NCBI GenBank assembly: GCA_019925795.1
Contig: CM034314.1
Location: 24,111,774 to 24,175,773 of the forward strand
From: Dendrobium chrysotoxum
Taxonomy: Eukaryota; Streptophyta; Magnoliopsida; Asparagales; Orchidaceae
DNA: 64,000 nucleotides
Direction: 5' to 3'
Every line of letters starts with the position of its first letter. Position 1 is the stretch's first letter. Shown here piece by piece: positions 24,501-36,977 of the stretch. The position numbers were made by a program, and so were the translations under genes. The notes beneath the pieces were generated by a model. It saw only the letters and a list, made by a program, of their open reading frames with translations. It did not search any database and was not told the origin of the DNA.

Positions 24501-24817
24501 AATTTGACTTTAATCTGGACTTTAATTCAACATTAATCAAAAATTACCTTTTTGCCTTAATTAAATCATTAAAAATTATTAAAAATCCCAAATTTTCCCC
24601 AAATACTTGGGAACACCTTCTTAGGTCATTTCTGACCTTTGGGGGTGATTCCAATCAGTTTGGACTTGATTTGGGCAAAAACCCCCAAAGCACCCCTAAT
24701 TAGGCAATTTCTATAATTCATTTAATTGCCTTAACTTCTAAAAATTATAACGAATTACAGAAAACTCCAAAATGGCCAAACTAAAAGGCATTTAACTCTA
24801 ATTAAGGTCTAGTATTT
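21584..24817 (+). repeat. 5' LTR of element A copy 2 (minimum extent)
   Basis: Same start (TGTTGACC) and layout as 1061-4384, including the W-box-rich U3, a TATA box at 21952-21959 and the AT-rich tract at about 22645-23600. About 105 bp with the 19-bp hairpin are missing near 22637. The end given is only where the truncated right LTR stops aligning. Confidence 0.85.
21952..21959 (+). promoter_or_regulatory. LTR TATA box, copy 2
   Basis: TATATATA lies at the same place relative to the LTR start as in the other two LTR copies. Confidence 0.6.
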
Positions 24818-27800
24818 ATTGAAAATATTAGGTATCCAGAAATCAGCCTAAAATGAAAAGTCAACTTTCCGGTCAACCGTAGGCGATAGTCTAGGGCCCG
24901 AAACTTCTAAAATTCATAACTTTGCGTAGGAAACTCCAAATCCAGCAAACTCAAAGGCATTCAAATCACATTAGGGTCTAGTATTTATTAAAAATATTAA
25001 GATTCCAGAAATCAGCTTAAATCAAAAAGTCAACAATCCGGTCAAACTTAGTTCAAAACAAGATCAAAACTTCAGAAATTCATAACTTTGGATAGAAGAG
25101 TCCAAATTGGGCATGCTAACTGTCTAACTGATCAAGTTAAGGTCTTGTATTTTATAAAAATATTATCTATTTACAAATCCCCTTTAATCAAAAATTCAAT
25201 TTTGGACCCTCCTTAGCTTAGTGTATAGGTGGACCGTGAACCTCCTAAAACTCACTAATGCAATTTAAACTTTAAACATCATTACCCTAAGTAATAAAAC
25301 TGATCCACATTTCAAATTAATTAAAATGGATCCTAATTCACTAATATTTAGACTTTAATTAAAACTCCCTCTTTAGACCGACAACAAACCTGGACAGTAG
25401 GCAATTATAACTAACTACCCAGCTTAGGATCTACCTCAGCCACACAGGCTTCTACACGCACTGTAGAATTTTTTGCTAGGGCACCACTTCTAGACTTAGG
25501 CTAGGCCGGTGTTTACTTTTTCTACTGTGTGTCGAGTTTTTTTGGGTTTTCACTGCATGGTGTAATTAAACTGTTGGTGTGTTAGCTAACTTTTACTGCA
25601 CTCTGGGATTTAATATGATTGCACGATAGACTACCCATAGGTTAGGATCGATGTTGATACTAACGATGTCTTCTGCAGGTGGCCATGCTCATGCAGCGCT
25701 AAATAAAAAGGGGGGCAATAATCATGATTTAAAAATACTAATGATGTTTTATGCAGATGCTTCAGAGATTGCTCAGCCCCCCTAAATAAATGAGGGCTAA
25801 TTAAAAATCATTATAAATTACTACAGGTGCTCCAGAATTACTTAGCCCTCAAATAATTAAGAGCATGACTAAGTGCGGCTGTGATGAGTACTTTATTTTC
25901 CCTATGATTGCTTGTGATATATTAAACTGCTTGGGATGATTTTTATTAGGATAACCTTGCAGGAGAGTCTAGAATTTACTGCTTTCATTTAATATAATTG
26001 ATTGTAATATTGGTTAAGAGTTGTGAAAGTTTATTTTGAGTGGGGATACTGAGATCCAATGGTTGGATTTCAAAGAGAAAAGGACACCCAATATGAGGAT
26101 AGTCCTTTTCTTTTTGGAAACCCAAATTTGGATTAGACTACTACCTGAGGAGTCAAAGGAAGAGGAGATCCAAGGAGTCCAAAGAAAATGAGACCCAAGG
26201 AGTCCAAGGAAGCTAGGATCTAAGGAGTCCAAGGAAGAGAAGAGCAAGAAGATGAAGACCAAGTGTATCCCACTCAAAATGACTTGCGTCTGTTCTAGGA
26301 TTAGAAATTTGGGTTGTTGGCAGTGGTGCCCTGCCACTTTATTTTCTGCAGACCCTGGGTTATAATTAAGGGCAGTTGGCCTATGAAAATTTAATTGATT
26401 TATTTAATTATTTACTATTTTTGATTTGATGTTGATTGCGTATAGGTTGTATGCTTTTCTTAGTTTATTGGCGATCTGCATGCCGCTTTTATTTTAGCCT
26501 GCATTTCGTTAGGCTCTATAAGGACTAAAACTTTTTCTAATCATAACTAACATTCAAAATTTTAAGGTTTAAATAATTTAGAAACTTAACGACCTAGAAA
26601 ATTACCTGAATCGTCCGGGGTCGCATGCATATTATTGCTTTTCTCTCTTTCCTTCTATAAGACACTTCCCCGCCTGCAGGTAGAGTCCGGATAATCTGAC
26701 CTATGAGGATGAGGTGCCGGACCTGGGGAAGCCCAGTCTAATTCTAAAAATTATTTTATAAGCCTTTTAAAGTTCTATGCATACCTGATTTGGAAGCTTC
26801 AACTAGCATGCATTGCATTAGAAACTAATTAAATCAAAATTTTAATTGCATTAGCTCTAGGAGCATTCACCCAACATCAGTCCGGGGCCAATTAGAAAAT
26901 CCTCTAGATGTCGGTCCTACTTCCAAGAACTATAACCTACCCACCCATCTTTCATAAGTGACTGGACAGTATGGTTTTAAAGCGATTAGGTGGTTAGCTG
27001 GCTCCCCTTTCAGGCTGGGGTAAGTCCAAATTTTGGCATTGCATTAGCTAGGACACGGGTGTTAGTGTTACGTAGAACACTAAACCCATTAGATTTAGGA
27101 TTCAAGGCTATTATTATTTCGTAGTATGCCCCATCAGTAGGTGGGTCTTCTGTCTTTCAGAGACCATAAATTCTACATATCCGCGTCACATGGATGACGC
27201 CACCTCCATCTTTCTCTCCTACATGCTTTGAGTGCATGACTTTTAGTTTCTCCAGTTTCTTCTCACTACCTTAGTCTCTCCGGGTATTGATCTGAGCCGT
27301 GCATGTTGACTAAGCCTAGTTGAACCTTTCTTTCCCTTTGAGTAGGATTTCATAGTCTTCGCCCTATGTACCAATCCCAATTTAGAAAGTATAATATAGA
27401 ATCCTTAATCGAGAGTATTCTCAAGCCCCGGCTTGAGATGTAATTAACCACGGGGCTTGTGCCCGTGGGAAACTGAATCCTACTTTCAAATAAACCCCAC
27501 TCGAGCTGATGTATCGGGCAGGGGAAACCCGTTGTGATGATAAGGTCACACATATTATTCCCATCGGGGTGTGCTGGTGAGAACCACTATCCTCAATGGT
27601 TTAATCAAATGTGTAATTGAATCTGCCCTCCCATTGGCCAAATACTGTCTCCCTTCACGGGGAGGCGGTGTCTTGTTGCCCTTTTGGAGGTCCACAGGTT
27701 TCTAGCGACCACGATGGGATAGGTTTCTCTCTCCATCTTTGGATTCTATATTATTTTTTCTTATGTGTACTCCGAGATTGGTACTCCTTAGATTAGGTCT

Positions 27801-28033
27801 GTCCCACTCTTAGTTAGGGTCCTTCCTTAGTTAGGATCGTTCCTTTTTCTTAGTTAGGGCTTCCCCCTAGCTACATTTCTTTTCTTCTGTTCTTCTTAGT
27901 TAGGGTTTTCCCCTAGCCAAGTTTCTCTCCCTCTGACCTTCTAGGTCATTCTGTCCTCCATCTATCATTCCGCTTCTTATTATTTCTTACTAATCATTTC
28001 AAATTTCTTTTCTTCTTCTTGGCAGACAGTGCC
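24818..28033 (+). other. Remainder of 5' LTR and leader of element A copy 2
   Basis: No gene. This is near-identical to 4385-7602, including the purine-rich ~25-bp minisatellite (about 26148-26253) and the pyrimidine tract plus CAG just before gag. The LTR 3' boundary and primer-binding site are not resolved. Confidence 0.6.
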
Positions 28034-31000
28034 ATGGCTTCCTTCATACCTTCCGTTACTTTCAGTTTCAGCTCTGACACGTGGGTGACACTTCCTGAGT
28101 CCCTGCTAGCTAGTCCTCCCGCTGGAGGAATCACTTTTGGTTCCTTCACTGACTCGACCTTCGTCACCCTTGGCGGGCCGACCTCTGCTGAGGCTGCTGC
28201 CTACTCTCCTCCTCAGAGGAGAGCTCGCGCAGCCATGCGACATTTCAAATGTCCAGTTGCTTGGCGGACAGCCCGGGCACCTGCTCATCCTACTCTTATT
28301 CGTGTGTAGTCGGCACACTCTGTGGTTAGGCAGCCAGTGCCTAGGCCACTTCCTGTTCAGCCCACTCATCCAGCAGTTAGGCGACCAGTGCCTACCGCAC
28401 CTGTTGTTCAGACTGCCCCGGCTCCTCAGTACCGGCAGGCAGTAGTTACCCCTATTATTATTCCGGTAGAGGCAACTCGTGTTCGGGTTCCCCCTTCTTC
28501 TTCCTCTAGGAAGAGGAGTGCCCAGACCGAGGCTCCTTCACCTTCCTCCCATCGTGTTTCAGCTTTTGCTCGATTGTCTCACCCAGAGACCCTCGAGCAG
28601 ACCCCGACGCTTCCCGTAGTCCCTGTTTCCCCTGTCACTCAGGCAGTGGGTTCAGATGTTGATTCGTCTTCCGCCTCCGGCCTTGGGAGAAGGGCTCGGG
28701 AGGAATAGAAATCGTAGACTTCGGTTGGCTGCATCCGAGGCAGACAGACAGCGGATGGCAGATTCATTGGCTCACCAGGAGTCAGTTCAGAGGAGAGTGG
28801 TCCCCAAGCAGCGGGCACCACGACCAGTTACAGTTTCCCCTACCCCGGACGTTACAGTTGCCCCAGAGATAGTAGTAGTTCAGGGAGGACGCTTCTCTCC
28901 ACTGACACACAGTGGTGATGAGGAGGACATTGCTCGTATTGCGGTGGCCCCTCCTGTCACTACTACTTTACCACGTGCTAGGGTCCCCAGGGATGATGCT
29001 GCTCGAACCCTCTCTCAGAGGATTCGGAGCATTATCCGCTTAGCACGGGGTCGAGGCCCTATCAGTCGAGAGATGTTACTCCACCAAATTTCTCAGGTGT
29101 CCGTTCAGTTACAGAGGCAGACTGCTAGGCAGAGGTACAGGTGGCAGAGAGGACAGCCACCCAGGCAGCTTGTTAGTTCAGTTCCATTGGCGAGACCACA
29201 GACGGTTACTCCAGTTGTTGGATGACGCCCACATCGTCATGGACAGAGGCAGCAGTTGGAGCCTCCCAGACCCCAGCTCCCTTTAGTTGTAGTAGCCCCG
29301 CAGCAGCCAGTTGCCCCTACTGGGTCCCGTCACAGTAGATGGGTGTGGAGACGATGGTAGGCAGAGTTCCCTATCGAGGCAGTACAGCTGGTTTAGACAG
29401 TTGAGTAGTTAAAGACAGTTGTTCCTTCCGGATCAGAGGCAGTTTCGATGGTCTGTGATGCAGCGATGGATGATGACGTTGTAGTTTCTCCTGGTAGTTC
29501 ACCGGTTCAGGCAGAGCCAGCCTTAGCCCCTACGGGACCTCCTCTCCTTTGAGTCCGTATGTGGAGGATTTCCATCAGACCCTCTATGAGGATGATGCAC
29601 TTGATGATGACTTACTCGAGGAGGATTCAGATGGAGATATACCGGTTCACAGAGTATGTGTGGTTACCAGACGTGGCCACTCAGACGAGCAGATAGAGGC
29701 AGATGATGATGATGAGCAGGGAGAAGCTGAGGTAGGAGGGTCTCCCAGTCAGTTGAGATAGATGCCACAGTGCTACAGTTACAGACTCAGATGGCAGAGA
29801 TGGCTAGGGCCATGGCAGCGATGACAGCTCAGTTGACAGCTTTGGGGGCAATGCCCTAGATGACGGGCATAGGCACTCCTACTACGTCCAAGGATGAGCC
29901 AGTAGCACCACCTATAGTAGCACCAGGTCCTGTAGGAGAAGACAGGACCTAGAGAGCAGTTCTAGCGGCACCTACTGCAGTCACTTTTACTACCCTAGTC
30001 CAGAGTCAGTCAGATCAGTTGTCAGCCGGACAGATTCAGGACTTGATTACCCAGAAGGTCGAGAAGGCCATTTCCTCCAGAAAGTCTGGAGAGGTAGTTA
30101 GCAGGGGGCGTCCTTACCCAGTAGAGTACGAGCAAGAGCCCTACCCCCCTGGTTTTGTCCCCTCCTAGGTTCAGAGTCTTTGATGGGTTTGGTAACCCAA
30201 GGCAGCACGTGGCGCAGTACTGAGCCATCTGCTGCAACATAGGAGGGAACGATGCACTGATGTTGAGACTTTTGGTCAGCAGTCTAGTTGGGGTGGCCTT
30301 TACCTGGTACGCTGACCCCCCAACAATTCAGTACGTACCTTTGCAGAGTTGGAGCAGTTATTTATACAGAGGTTTGTCAGTGCAGAGCATCGAGTTACAG
30401 TTGGAGAGCTAGTTGTGACTAGACAGCGGCCTCGAGAGCCTCTCCCAGATTATATAGTCAGATAGAGGAACCTCAGCCTATAGTGTGAGCCCCAGTTACA
30501 GGAGCAGCATGTAGTAGAGATTCTGTTGAAGAACATAGATGGTCCGATAGCACCTTATCTAAAGGGTTTCAACATCAGAACCTTTTAGAAGTTGTTGATA
30601 AAGGTAATCAGTTTGCAAGACAGCATACCTGATGCAGTCCCTCCTAAGGTTGAGAGTCAACCTTCACGTAGACCTCAGCGGTAGGAGTCTTCAGAGGCAC
30701 CTCCACCTAGGAGAGGGGAGGTACACAGTACCTATGAACCATCGAATAAGGGCAAGAAGCCCTTAGTCAGTTCAGTACCACCTCAGCAGTCTCACACGTT
30801 GGGCCAGTCAGCAGTGCAGCCTAAACCCTCCCGTAGGACCCTAGAAAGTCAGTAGTACCTACGGGAGAAGCTTAGTAAGGAATATCCCTTTAAAAGGGAA
30901 AGTGTGAAGAAGATTTTTAAATTCCTTACTAAGAGGAACATTTTAACATTCCCGAACAACAATAGCGTGGAGGAGGAGGGGGAGACAAACCACCCACTCT

Positions 31001-31290
31001 ATTGTCCATTTCACAGACATATCAGGTATATTATAGAAGACTGCTATGTGTTCAAGGATATAGTTGAGAAGCTCATGGCTAGTGGATCGATCCACCTACA
31101 TGATAGTGACTTGGTTCAGCCCAAGGGCAAGACACCTCAGACAGTTCAGATGATCTCGGGCTCTAGTAGTTGTAGTGACAGTCAGAGTGGTAGCCAGAGC
31201 AGTCGTAGCAGATCACCCAAAGGTTCTGAGGGAGAGTGGCAGCTAGCACTCTCTCGAAAGATGAAGCAGATGATCCTGCAGACAGTTTAG
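28034..31290 (+). pseudogene. gag: gag region of element A copy 2, decayed
   Basis: Same organisation as 7603-10859. It starts at the ATG in CCATGG. Unlike copy 1, an extra G near 28697 shifts the frame within the Arg-rich part. The capsid-like segment, the Cys/His motif (about 31001-31048) and the Ser-rich tail are present. Stops at 28307 (TAG), 29222 (TGA) and in the later frame are shared with copy 1, so they predate the separation of the two copies. Nearly all could derive from CAG, CGA or CAA by a single C-to-T change. Confidence 0.75.
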
Positions 31291-32029
31291 AGTTCAGAGG
31301 CAGTTGAGAGGAGGCCTACCCAGGCCAAGTCGACAGTTGCCAGCCCAGTTTCTTCGCCAGCACCTTTTCCTTCTTCTGTTTCTGTTGTAGTGCCTACAGA
31401 GCACATTTTTTTTCCTGTTTTATGTAATAAAAAGATGTATGAAAAGAAAAAGATTGTTGTAACTTTAGATAGGAAGACGGGACGCCTTCTAGCACTTACG
31501 CTGAAGGATTTCGTTCTCCCTTCGACTAATGATGAAATAATAGAAGGTGATTCTGGCTACTTCTGGTGTTCTATTCCTACTTTTACTTCTTCTAGCACTC
31601 GCCCTTTTAATGTTTTACATATTTCTTATAATGATTCTGTATGTGATGAAGAGTCTAAGTGCAATGAAGAACCGGTCTTAATGATTCCGGAGGGTGGTTG
31701 TTACATGGATTCAGAAGATGAATCCAAGAACCAGCTCCAGTCGCTTTCCTTGGAGCCAACATAAGCCATTACCGCTGAACCAAATGAATCTCATGTTGAA
31801 GATGACTCGATATAGGAAGTTCACTTGTGTTTGAGGAAGGTTCTTCCACCTAGAATGGCTAAGAATATAAAAGAAAAAGATAAGAACATCGTTACCCAGC
31901 AGGATGATCCTATCCCTTCCTCCCAAGAGCGATCTAAAGAGAAAGGGAAAGGCCCTAAGCTGGAGGTTGATTACAATGTGTTGGCTCATTTAAGAAAAAA
32001 ATTTTGCCCTTCTTAGTGTCTATGACGCT
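31291..32029 (+). pseudogene. Gag-pro linker region, copy 2
   Basis: The frame is open between stops at 31288 (TAG), 31762 (TAA) and about 31813 (TAG), then reads a Lys-rich stretch to 32016. A frameshift at about 31998-32014 separates it from the protease frame. I recognise no domain; the ~124-residue segment 31390-31764 is kept almost unchanged between the copies. Confidence 0.5.
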
Positions 32030-32533
32030 TTGATGATGTCTCCCGACTTGAGAGAGACCCTGGTAAAAGCACTACTCGAACCAGAGTCCTATCAAGCCTT
32101 CTTTGCTTTTGAATATGTTGGGGATGCATGCTATTTGAGAGAGATACCATGCATTACCTTTTCAGATCGTGATCTTCTCTTGGGTACCTCTGATCACAAT
32201 CATCCTTTGTATATCACCGCTGAAGTCAATGGTTATGAGTTGAACAGGGTCCTCATTGACCAAGGAGCTTCAGTAAACATCCTGAGCTATGAAACTTTAA
32301 AGAGCCTCTCCCTTGGTCATTTGAAGTTAACCTCTGATAAGATTATATTGAAAGGCTTCAATGACCAAGGACAACATGCCCTAGGGTCCATCACCCTGCC
32401 TCTGAAGTTTGGAAATTTCCTTACCGAGGCAAAATTTCATGTGATCGAGGTCGATACTTCATACAGGGCTCTCTTAGGAAGGCCCTTGATTCATGAGTAT
32501 GGAATGGTGCCCTCTACCTACACCAATGTATGA
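32030..32533 (+). CDS. pol: Aspartic protease domain, copy 2 (open segment of a broken polyprotein)
   Basis: An uninterrupted 167-codon stretch. Conserved residues are Asp77 in LIDQGASVNIL (Gln takes the variable position of the D-x-G motif) and ALLGRPLIH at about 150-158, which matches the hydrophobic-hydrophobic-Gly motif of retropepsins. It lies between the gag-linker and RT, as expected in gypsy elements. Frameshifts at both ends, shared with copy 1, separate it from the rest of the polyprotein, so it is a domain remnant rather than an independent gene. Confidence 0.75.
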   Translation: MMMSPDLRETLVKALLEPESYQAFFAFEYVGDACYLREIPCITFSDRDLLLGTSDHNHPLYITAEVNGYELNRVLIDQGASVNILSYETLKSLSLGHLKLTSDKIILKGFNDQGQHALGSITLPLKFGNFLTEAKFHVIEVDTSYRALLGRPLIHEYGMVPSTYTNV

Positions 32534-33640
32534 AGTATATGAGTAATGAAGTCAAGTACTCCATTCCTGGGGATACCCAACCCTTTTCCGTGCATGAGGT
32601 CTTTATTTACGATGATGCTGAGCATTACATACCTCGTAAGAAGAGTAAACCTCATTCTGCCCAGTCACCAGTGATACCTGCCAGTACTGTATAGGGTCCT
32701 GTACAGCTACCTGCGTGAGGTCCATCACAGGTTAGTATTGAGGCAGATACCTCCACTGCAGATCCTATTAGATCTCCTTTCCAGTTTGCAGTTGGGCATG
32801 ATGTTCCCCCTAGTAGAGATAGGGGAGAGCGAGGTAGAGGTAGAGGCAGAGGGTCGACTCGCCCGCCGCAAAACTACGACACTCAAATTCCTCCTCCCTC
32901 ATATCTTTACACTTCTCCTTTTACTATCGAGTCCGACTCCTCTGATGATGAGATGATTGTTGTCCCTCATCGCCCAGCTCCCTCGCCAGCCCCGGATTTC
33001 ACTGATTATAGTTCACTACCTACTTTTTATAGGTACTTGATACCCGAGGGCGGTTTGGTTATTGACAATGGCTCAGACGAGGAGGTAGACCCCCGACGTC
33101 AGACTACTAGTCAACAACCCATTTCCCACCAGATACGCGGGATAAGAGTTAAGGAGTCTCACCAGAAGTCTTTGGTTACCCCCTCCACTAGTGATGGTGG
33201 TGCACTACAGGTTAGGGGTCGCCCTTCGCCTCCTCTATACAAAACCTTTGTGCCACCATGAGCTAGTGAGTGTGCCTCGTTATCCTATGGTGTAGGTGCC
33301 CCACTGGGTCCTGAGAGTCAAGGTTCAACGGAGACCACTATGGATAACAAGGTCACAACTGCCCCTCATTATTTTTCCCCTTTTGTGGAAGGCTGTGTAG
33401 AGCGGGGAGCAGTTATCTCTACTTGGTCAGATGAACAAGCTCTACGACAGGCTCTTATTTGGCGAACCGATATGCCCCAAATCAAGCAGGGCTTAGGTTA
33501 TGTTGAGCAGAGCTCACCTAACCACGCTAACATTCGAGCTGTTTCCCACTCATATTCGATTATTTCTCTTACCAATAAAGAAGACCCGGATAATGACTAG
33601 GATGGAGTACTTGATGCTCCTCGAGAGTTTGAAGATGGCA
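32534..33640 (+). pseudogene. Protease-RT linker, copy 2
   Basis: After a one-base frameshift the linker reads through a basic RGRGRGRG run near 32830, a Pro/Ser-rich part (32953-33261) and a segment of about 86 codons (33340-33600), broken by stops that fit C-to-T changes (about 32692 TAG, 32714 TGA, 33259 TGA, 33598 TAG). No intron boundary is evident. Confidence 0.45.
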
Positions 33641-35184
33641 TCACTTCTGCCATAGACAAACTGTGCGAGGTAAACTTAGGCATTGAATCAGATCTTAGAC
33701 CTATTTTTTATAGTGTCTTGTTATCTGACTCAGAGGCTCAAGAATACATCGAGCTACTCTCAGAGTTTAGAGATTGCTTTTCCTGGAACTACACCAAGAT
33801 GCCTGGTCTAAACCCAGATGTAGCAGTCCACAAATTAGCCATTAAGCCTGATGCAGTCCCTATTAAACAAGCACCTCGCAGGATGAGGTTGGAGATAGAA
33901 CAACAGGTGATCGCTGAAACTAAGAAGCTTATAGAGGCCAGTTTCATTCGTGAAGAGAATTACCCTACTTGGCTTGCCAATATTATTCCAGTCTGGAAGA
34001 AGAACGGGCAAATTCATGTCTGTATCGATTTTTGTGATTTAAATAAGGCATGTCCTAAGGATGATTTTTCTCTTCCTATCCCCGAGCTTATGGTGGATAT
34101 AGCATCATCCCATAGCATTTTGTCCTTCATAGATGGTTCATCTGGTTATAACCAGATAAAGATGAACCCTGAGGAGAAGAAGTTTACTGTATTTCACACA
34201 TCTATAGGTGTATTTTGCTACAAGGTGATGCCCTTTGGTCTCAAGAATGTCGGGGCCACCTATCAACGTGCTATGACTATTATCTTTGATGAGATGATAC
34301 ACGAGCAAGTTGAATGCTATATGGATGATCTCGTGGTCAAAAGCAAGGTCCGTGGAGATCACCTTCGAGATCTACGAATCATTTTTGAATGCCTACGCAA
34401 ATATGATTTAAAAATGAACCCTTTAAAATGCGCATTTGAAGTTAGTGCAGGAAAGTTCCTAGGGTTTATAGTTCGCTACCGTGGCATTGAGATTGATCTT
34501 TTCATGATCAAAGCCATAGTAGATCTAAAATCGCCTAAAAGCCTTACCCAGCTAAGGTCTTTTCAAGGAAAGCTTGCCTTCCTGCAGAGATTTATCTCTA
34601 ATTTATCTGGTAGGTGTCACCCCTTTGCTGCACTAGCAAAGAAGGATGCCCGCTTTCACTGGGATGAGCATTGTCAGGAGGACTTCGAGAGTATAAAGCG
34701 CTACCTGATGAACCCCCCTGTTTTAGCTGCACCCATCCTATGGAGACCGTTAATTCTCTATACTACGGCCTTGGATGAATCCTTGGGTGCACTATTGGAT
34801 CAAGAGAATAAGGAAGACAAGGAGAATGCCTTGTACTACCTCAGTAGATGGTTGATACCCACAGAGATGAGGTACCCATCGATGGAAAAGCAATGTTTAG
34901 CTTTGATCTTCGCGGTACAGAAGCTTAGACATTATATGCTTTCACATAAAGTCAACCTGATCTCTCGAGTCAACCCCTTGCAGTATCTGATGACCTGTCC
35001 GACCCTCTCAGGTCATCTGGCATGTTGGTCTATGATCCTACTACAGTTTGATATCACTTTTATCCCTCAGCAGGCCATCAAAGGACAGACTCTAGCTGAT
35101 TTTGTTGCCGCTCACCCGATTCCTGCAGACTCCCCACTCAATGATGAGCTACCTGACGAGTTAACCATGAGTGTGGATGAGTAG
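33641..35184 (+). CDS. pol: Reverse transcriptase and RNase H, copy 2 (open 488-codon segment)
   Basis: This domain makes cDNA from element RNA. Counting codons from 33718, the palm contains FIDGSSGYNQI (Asp139), MPFGLKN (171-177) and YMDD (201-204), so all three catalytic aspartates are present. RVT-like sequence spans about 45-265. A thumb/connection follows, then an RNase H-like part (about 345-470) whose usual first Asp motif is altered, as is common in Tat elements that gained a second RNase H. A TAG at 35182 replaces a likely CAG and separates it from the second RNase H; a TAG at 33598 closes it upstream. It is the longest real coding stretch in the window but lacks a proper start. Confidence 0.9.
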
Positions 35185-35913
35185 GAGTCCCCTACTTGGG
35201 AGTTCTACTTTGATGGTGCGTCATCCGTTAAGGCCTTGAGCCCGAGTGAAACTCCTATAGTTAGGGTAGGTCTGGGCCTCATTTTCATATCCCCTGAAGG
35301 TCACACTCTGAGATATTCCTATAATCTTTTAGAACCTCGTACCAACAATGAAGCTGAGTACGAAGCTCTAATTTTAGGACTAGAGTTGGCCATTCAGATG
35401 AATGTCATGCGGGTGAAGATCTTTGGAGACTCACAACTGATTATAAATCAAGTAGCTGGAGTCTATAAAGTACTTAAACCTGAGCTCTTGCCCTATCACA
35501 ACAAAGCAATGGAGCTCTTGTGTTCGATTTCGGAAGTGACCTTAGCTAAAATCCTGAGATCTGCTAATGGCAAGGCAGATGCATTAATTAAGTTAGCAAA
35601 GAAACTGGCTGACACAACTGGCAACCCACTATCTATCGTTGTCCAGTGCTGTCAAGCCCTATGCCCTGTAGACTTGTCTTCTCCCGATCAGACCCTCACA
35701 GTGTTCTCAGTTGAGGAAGAGTCAGATTGGAGAGTACCCTTTATAGAGTATTTGAAGCAAGGCAGGCTTCCAGATGATAGATCCCTTGCTGCTCAGATCA
35801 GAAAGAGAGCTCTATCATTCACTTATATGAACGACACCTTATATCGATGCTCTTTTGACCAAATGTGGTTGCGTTGCCTCAACCATGAGGAGACTCGCAA
35901 GGTCATGAGTTAG
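35185..35913 (+). CDS. pol: Second (archaeal-like) RNase H and linker to integrase, copy 2
   Basis: In frame with RT after the TAG at 35182. The four acidic catalytic positions are all present: Asp of FYFDGA (35212-35214), Glu of TNNEAEYEAL, Asp of FGDSQL and Asp of GKADAL. This extra type-I RNase H is a known hallmark of Tat/Ogre gypsy elements. It is followed by an integrase linker that ends in a TAG at 35911 where Gln is expected. The open segment has only a TTG-type start, so it is not an independent gene. Confidence 0.85.
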   Translation, partial: ESPTWEFYFDGASSVKALSPSETPIVRVGLGLIFISPEGHTLRYSYNLLEPRTNNEAEYEALILGLELAIQMNVMRVKIFGDSQLIINQVAGVYKVLKPELLPYHNKAMELLCSISEVTLAKILRSANGKADALIKLAKKLADTTGNPLSIVVQCCQALCPVDLSSPDQTLTVFSVEEESDWRVPFIEYLKQGRLPDDRSLAAQIRKRALSFTYMNDTLYRCSFDQMWLRCLNHEETRKVMS

Positions 35914-36977
35914 ATACATGAAGGTTTTTATGGTGCTCATCAATCCGGACCAAAAATTAAAGGCAGAATTAAACGCCTTGGTTACTGTTGGCCGACTATG
36001 ATCCGTAATTGCATGGAGCACGCTAGAAAGTGCCACCAGTGCCAATTTCATGGCACGGTGATTCACCAACCCCCTAATCCGCCTCACCCTACTGTATCAT
36101 CTTAGCCATTCGAGGGCTGGGGCACGGATGTAGTGGTCCTATTGACCCTCCTTCCTCTAAGAGTCATAGATTTATTTTAGCTGCCACTGATTACTTCTCT
36201 AAGTGGGCAGAGGTTGTGCCCCATAAGGAAGTCAAGTAAGAAGATGTGATGCGTTTCTTTCGTGATCATATTGTCTATTGCTTTGGTATCCCGTGCCGTA
36301 TCATTTTAGATAACGGCCCGTCATTTAGAAGCACCAAGATTATTAGATTTGCCCGCCGCCATAACATCAATTGGCAATACTCTTCGATTTACTATCACAA
36401 GGCCAATGGCTTGACGGAGGCATTCAACAAAACTCTCGTGTAATTAATAAGAAAAATCTTGGTTGCAAATAAGTGAGAGTGGCACGATAGACTTCCCGAG
36501 GCACTATGGGCTTATAGGACTACATACCGTACTCCTACCCAGTCTACCCCATATGTTTTGGCCTTCAAGGTCGAGGCCGTCCTCCCACTTGAGGTAGAGC
36601 TCCCCTCGTTGCATGTGGCAGTCAGCCACAATCTTTCCCATAAAGATAACACCTGACTACGGATGGAAGAGCTTGATGGTTTAGAAGAGCTTTGCCTACA
36701 TGCTTATCAGAACCTCAAACTATACCAGGCCCAGATGGCTCGATCACATGATCACCTTGTCCGACCCCGCGCTTTCTGGGTTGGCGAGTTGGTCCTTGTT
36801 TTGCGTAGACCTATCATTTCACTCCGTCACCAAAGTGGTAAGTTCGAGCCTGTCTGGGAAGGCCCCTTCACTGTAGAGTAAGTCTATGAAGGTGGTTCCT
36901 ACCTACTCATTGATGCTAATGGTGTTCACCCTATGCCTATCATCAACAGACAGCGCTTAAAAAAGTATTATGCCTGA
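35914..36977 (+). pseudogene. pol: Integrase, copy 2 (triad kept, frame broken)
   Basis: The H2C2 zinc-binding motif starts with His at 35917 (HEGFYGAH, then CHQC). Catalytic Asp at 36127-36129 and Asp at 36309-36311 (LDNG) are followed, after exactly 35 residues, by Glu at 36417-36419 (NGLTEAF): a D-D-35-E triad. A one-base deletion between the two Asp codons (near 36133) and stops at about 36103, 36237, 36441, 36472, 36654 and 36879 prevent translation. All stops are consistent with C-to-T at CAG, CGA or CAA codons. The natural end is the TGA at 36975-36977. No chromodomain was seen. Confidence 0.85.

Noticed and set aside
28034..36977. TAG codons at Gln positions as evidence of a reassigned genetic code
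   Set aside because: TGA and TAA also occur at Arg and Gln positions, the LACS gene in the same window uses the standard code, and frameshifts are present. C-to-T decay of a silenced transposon explains all of it.
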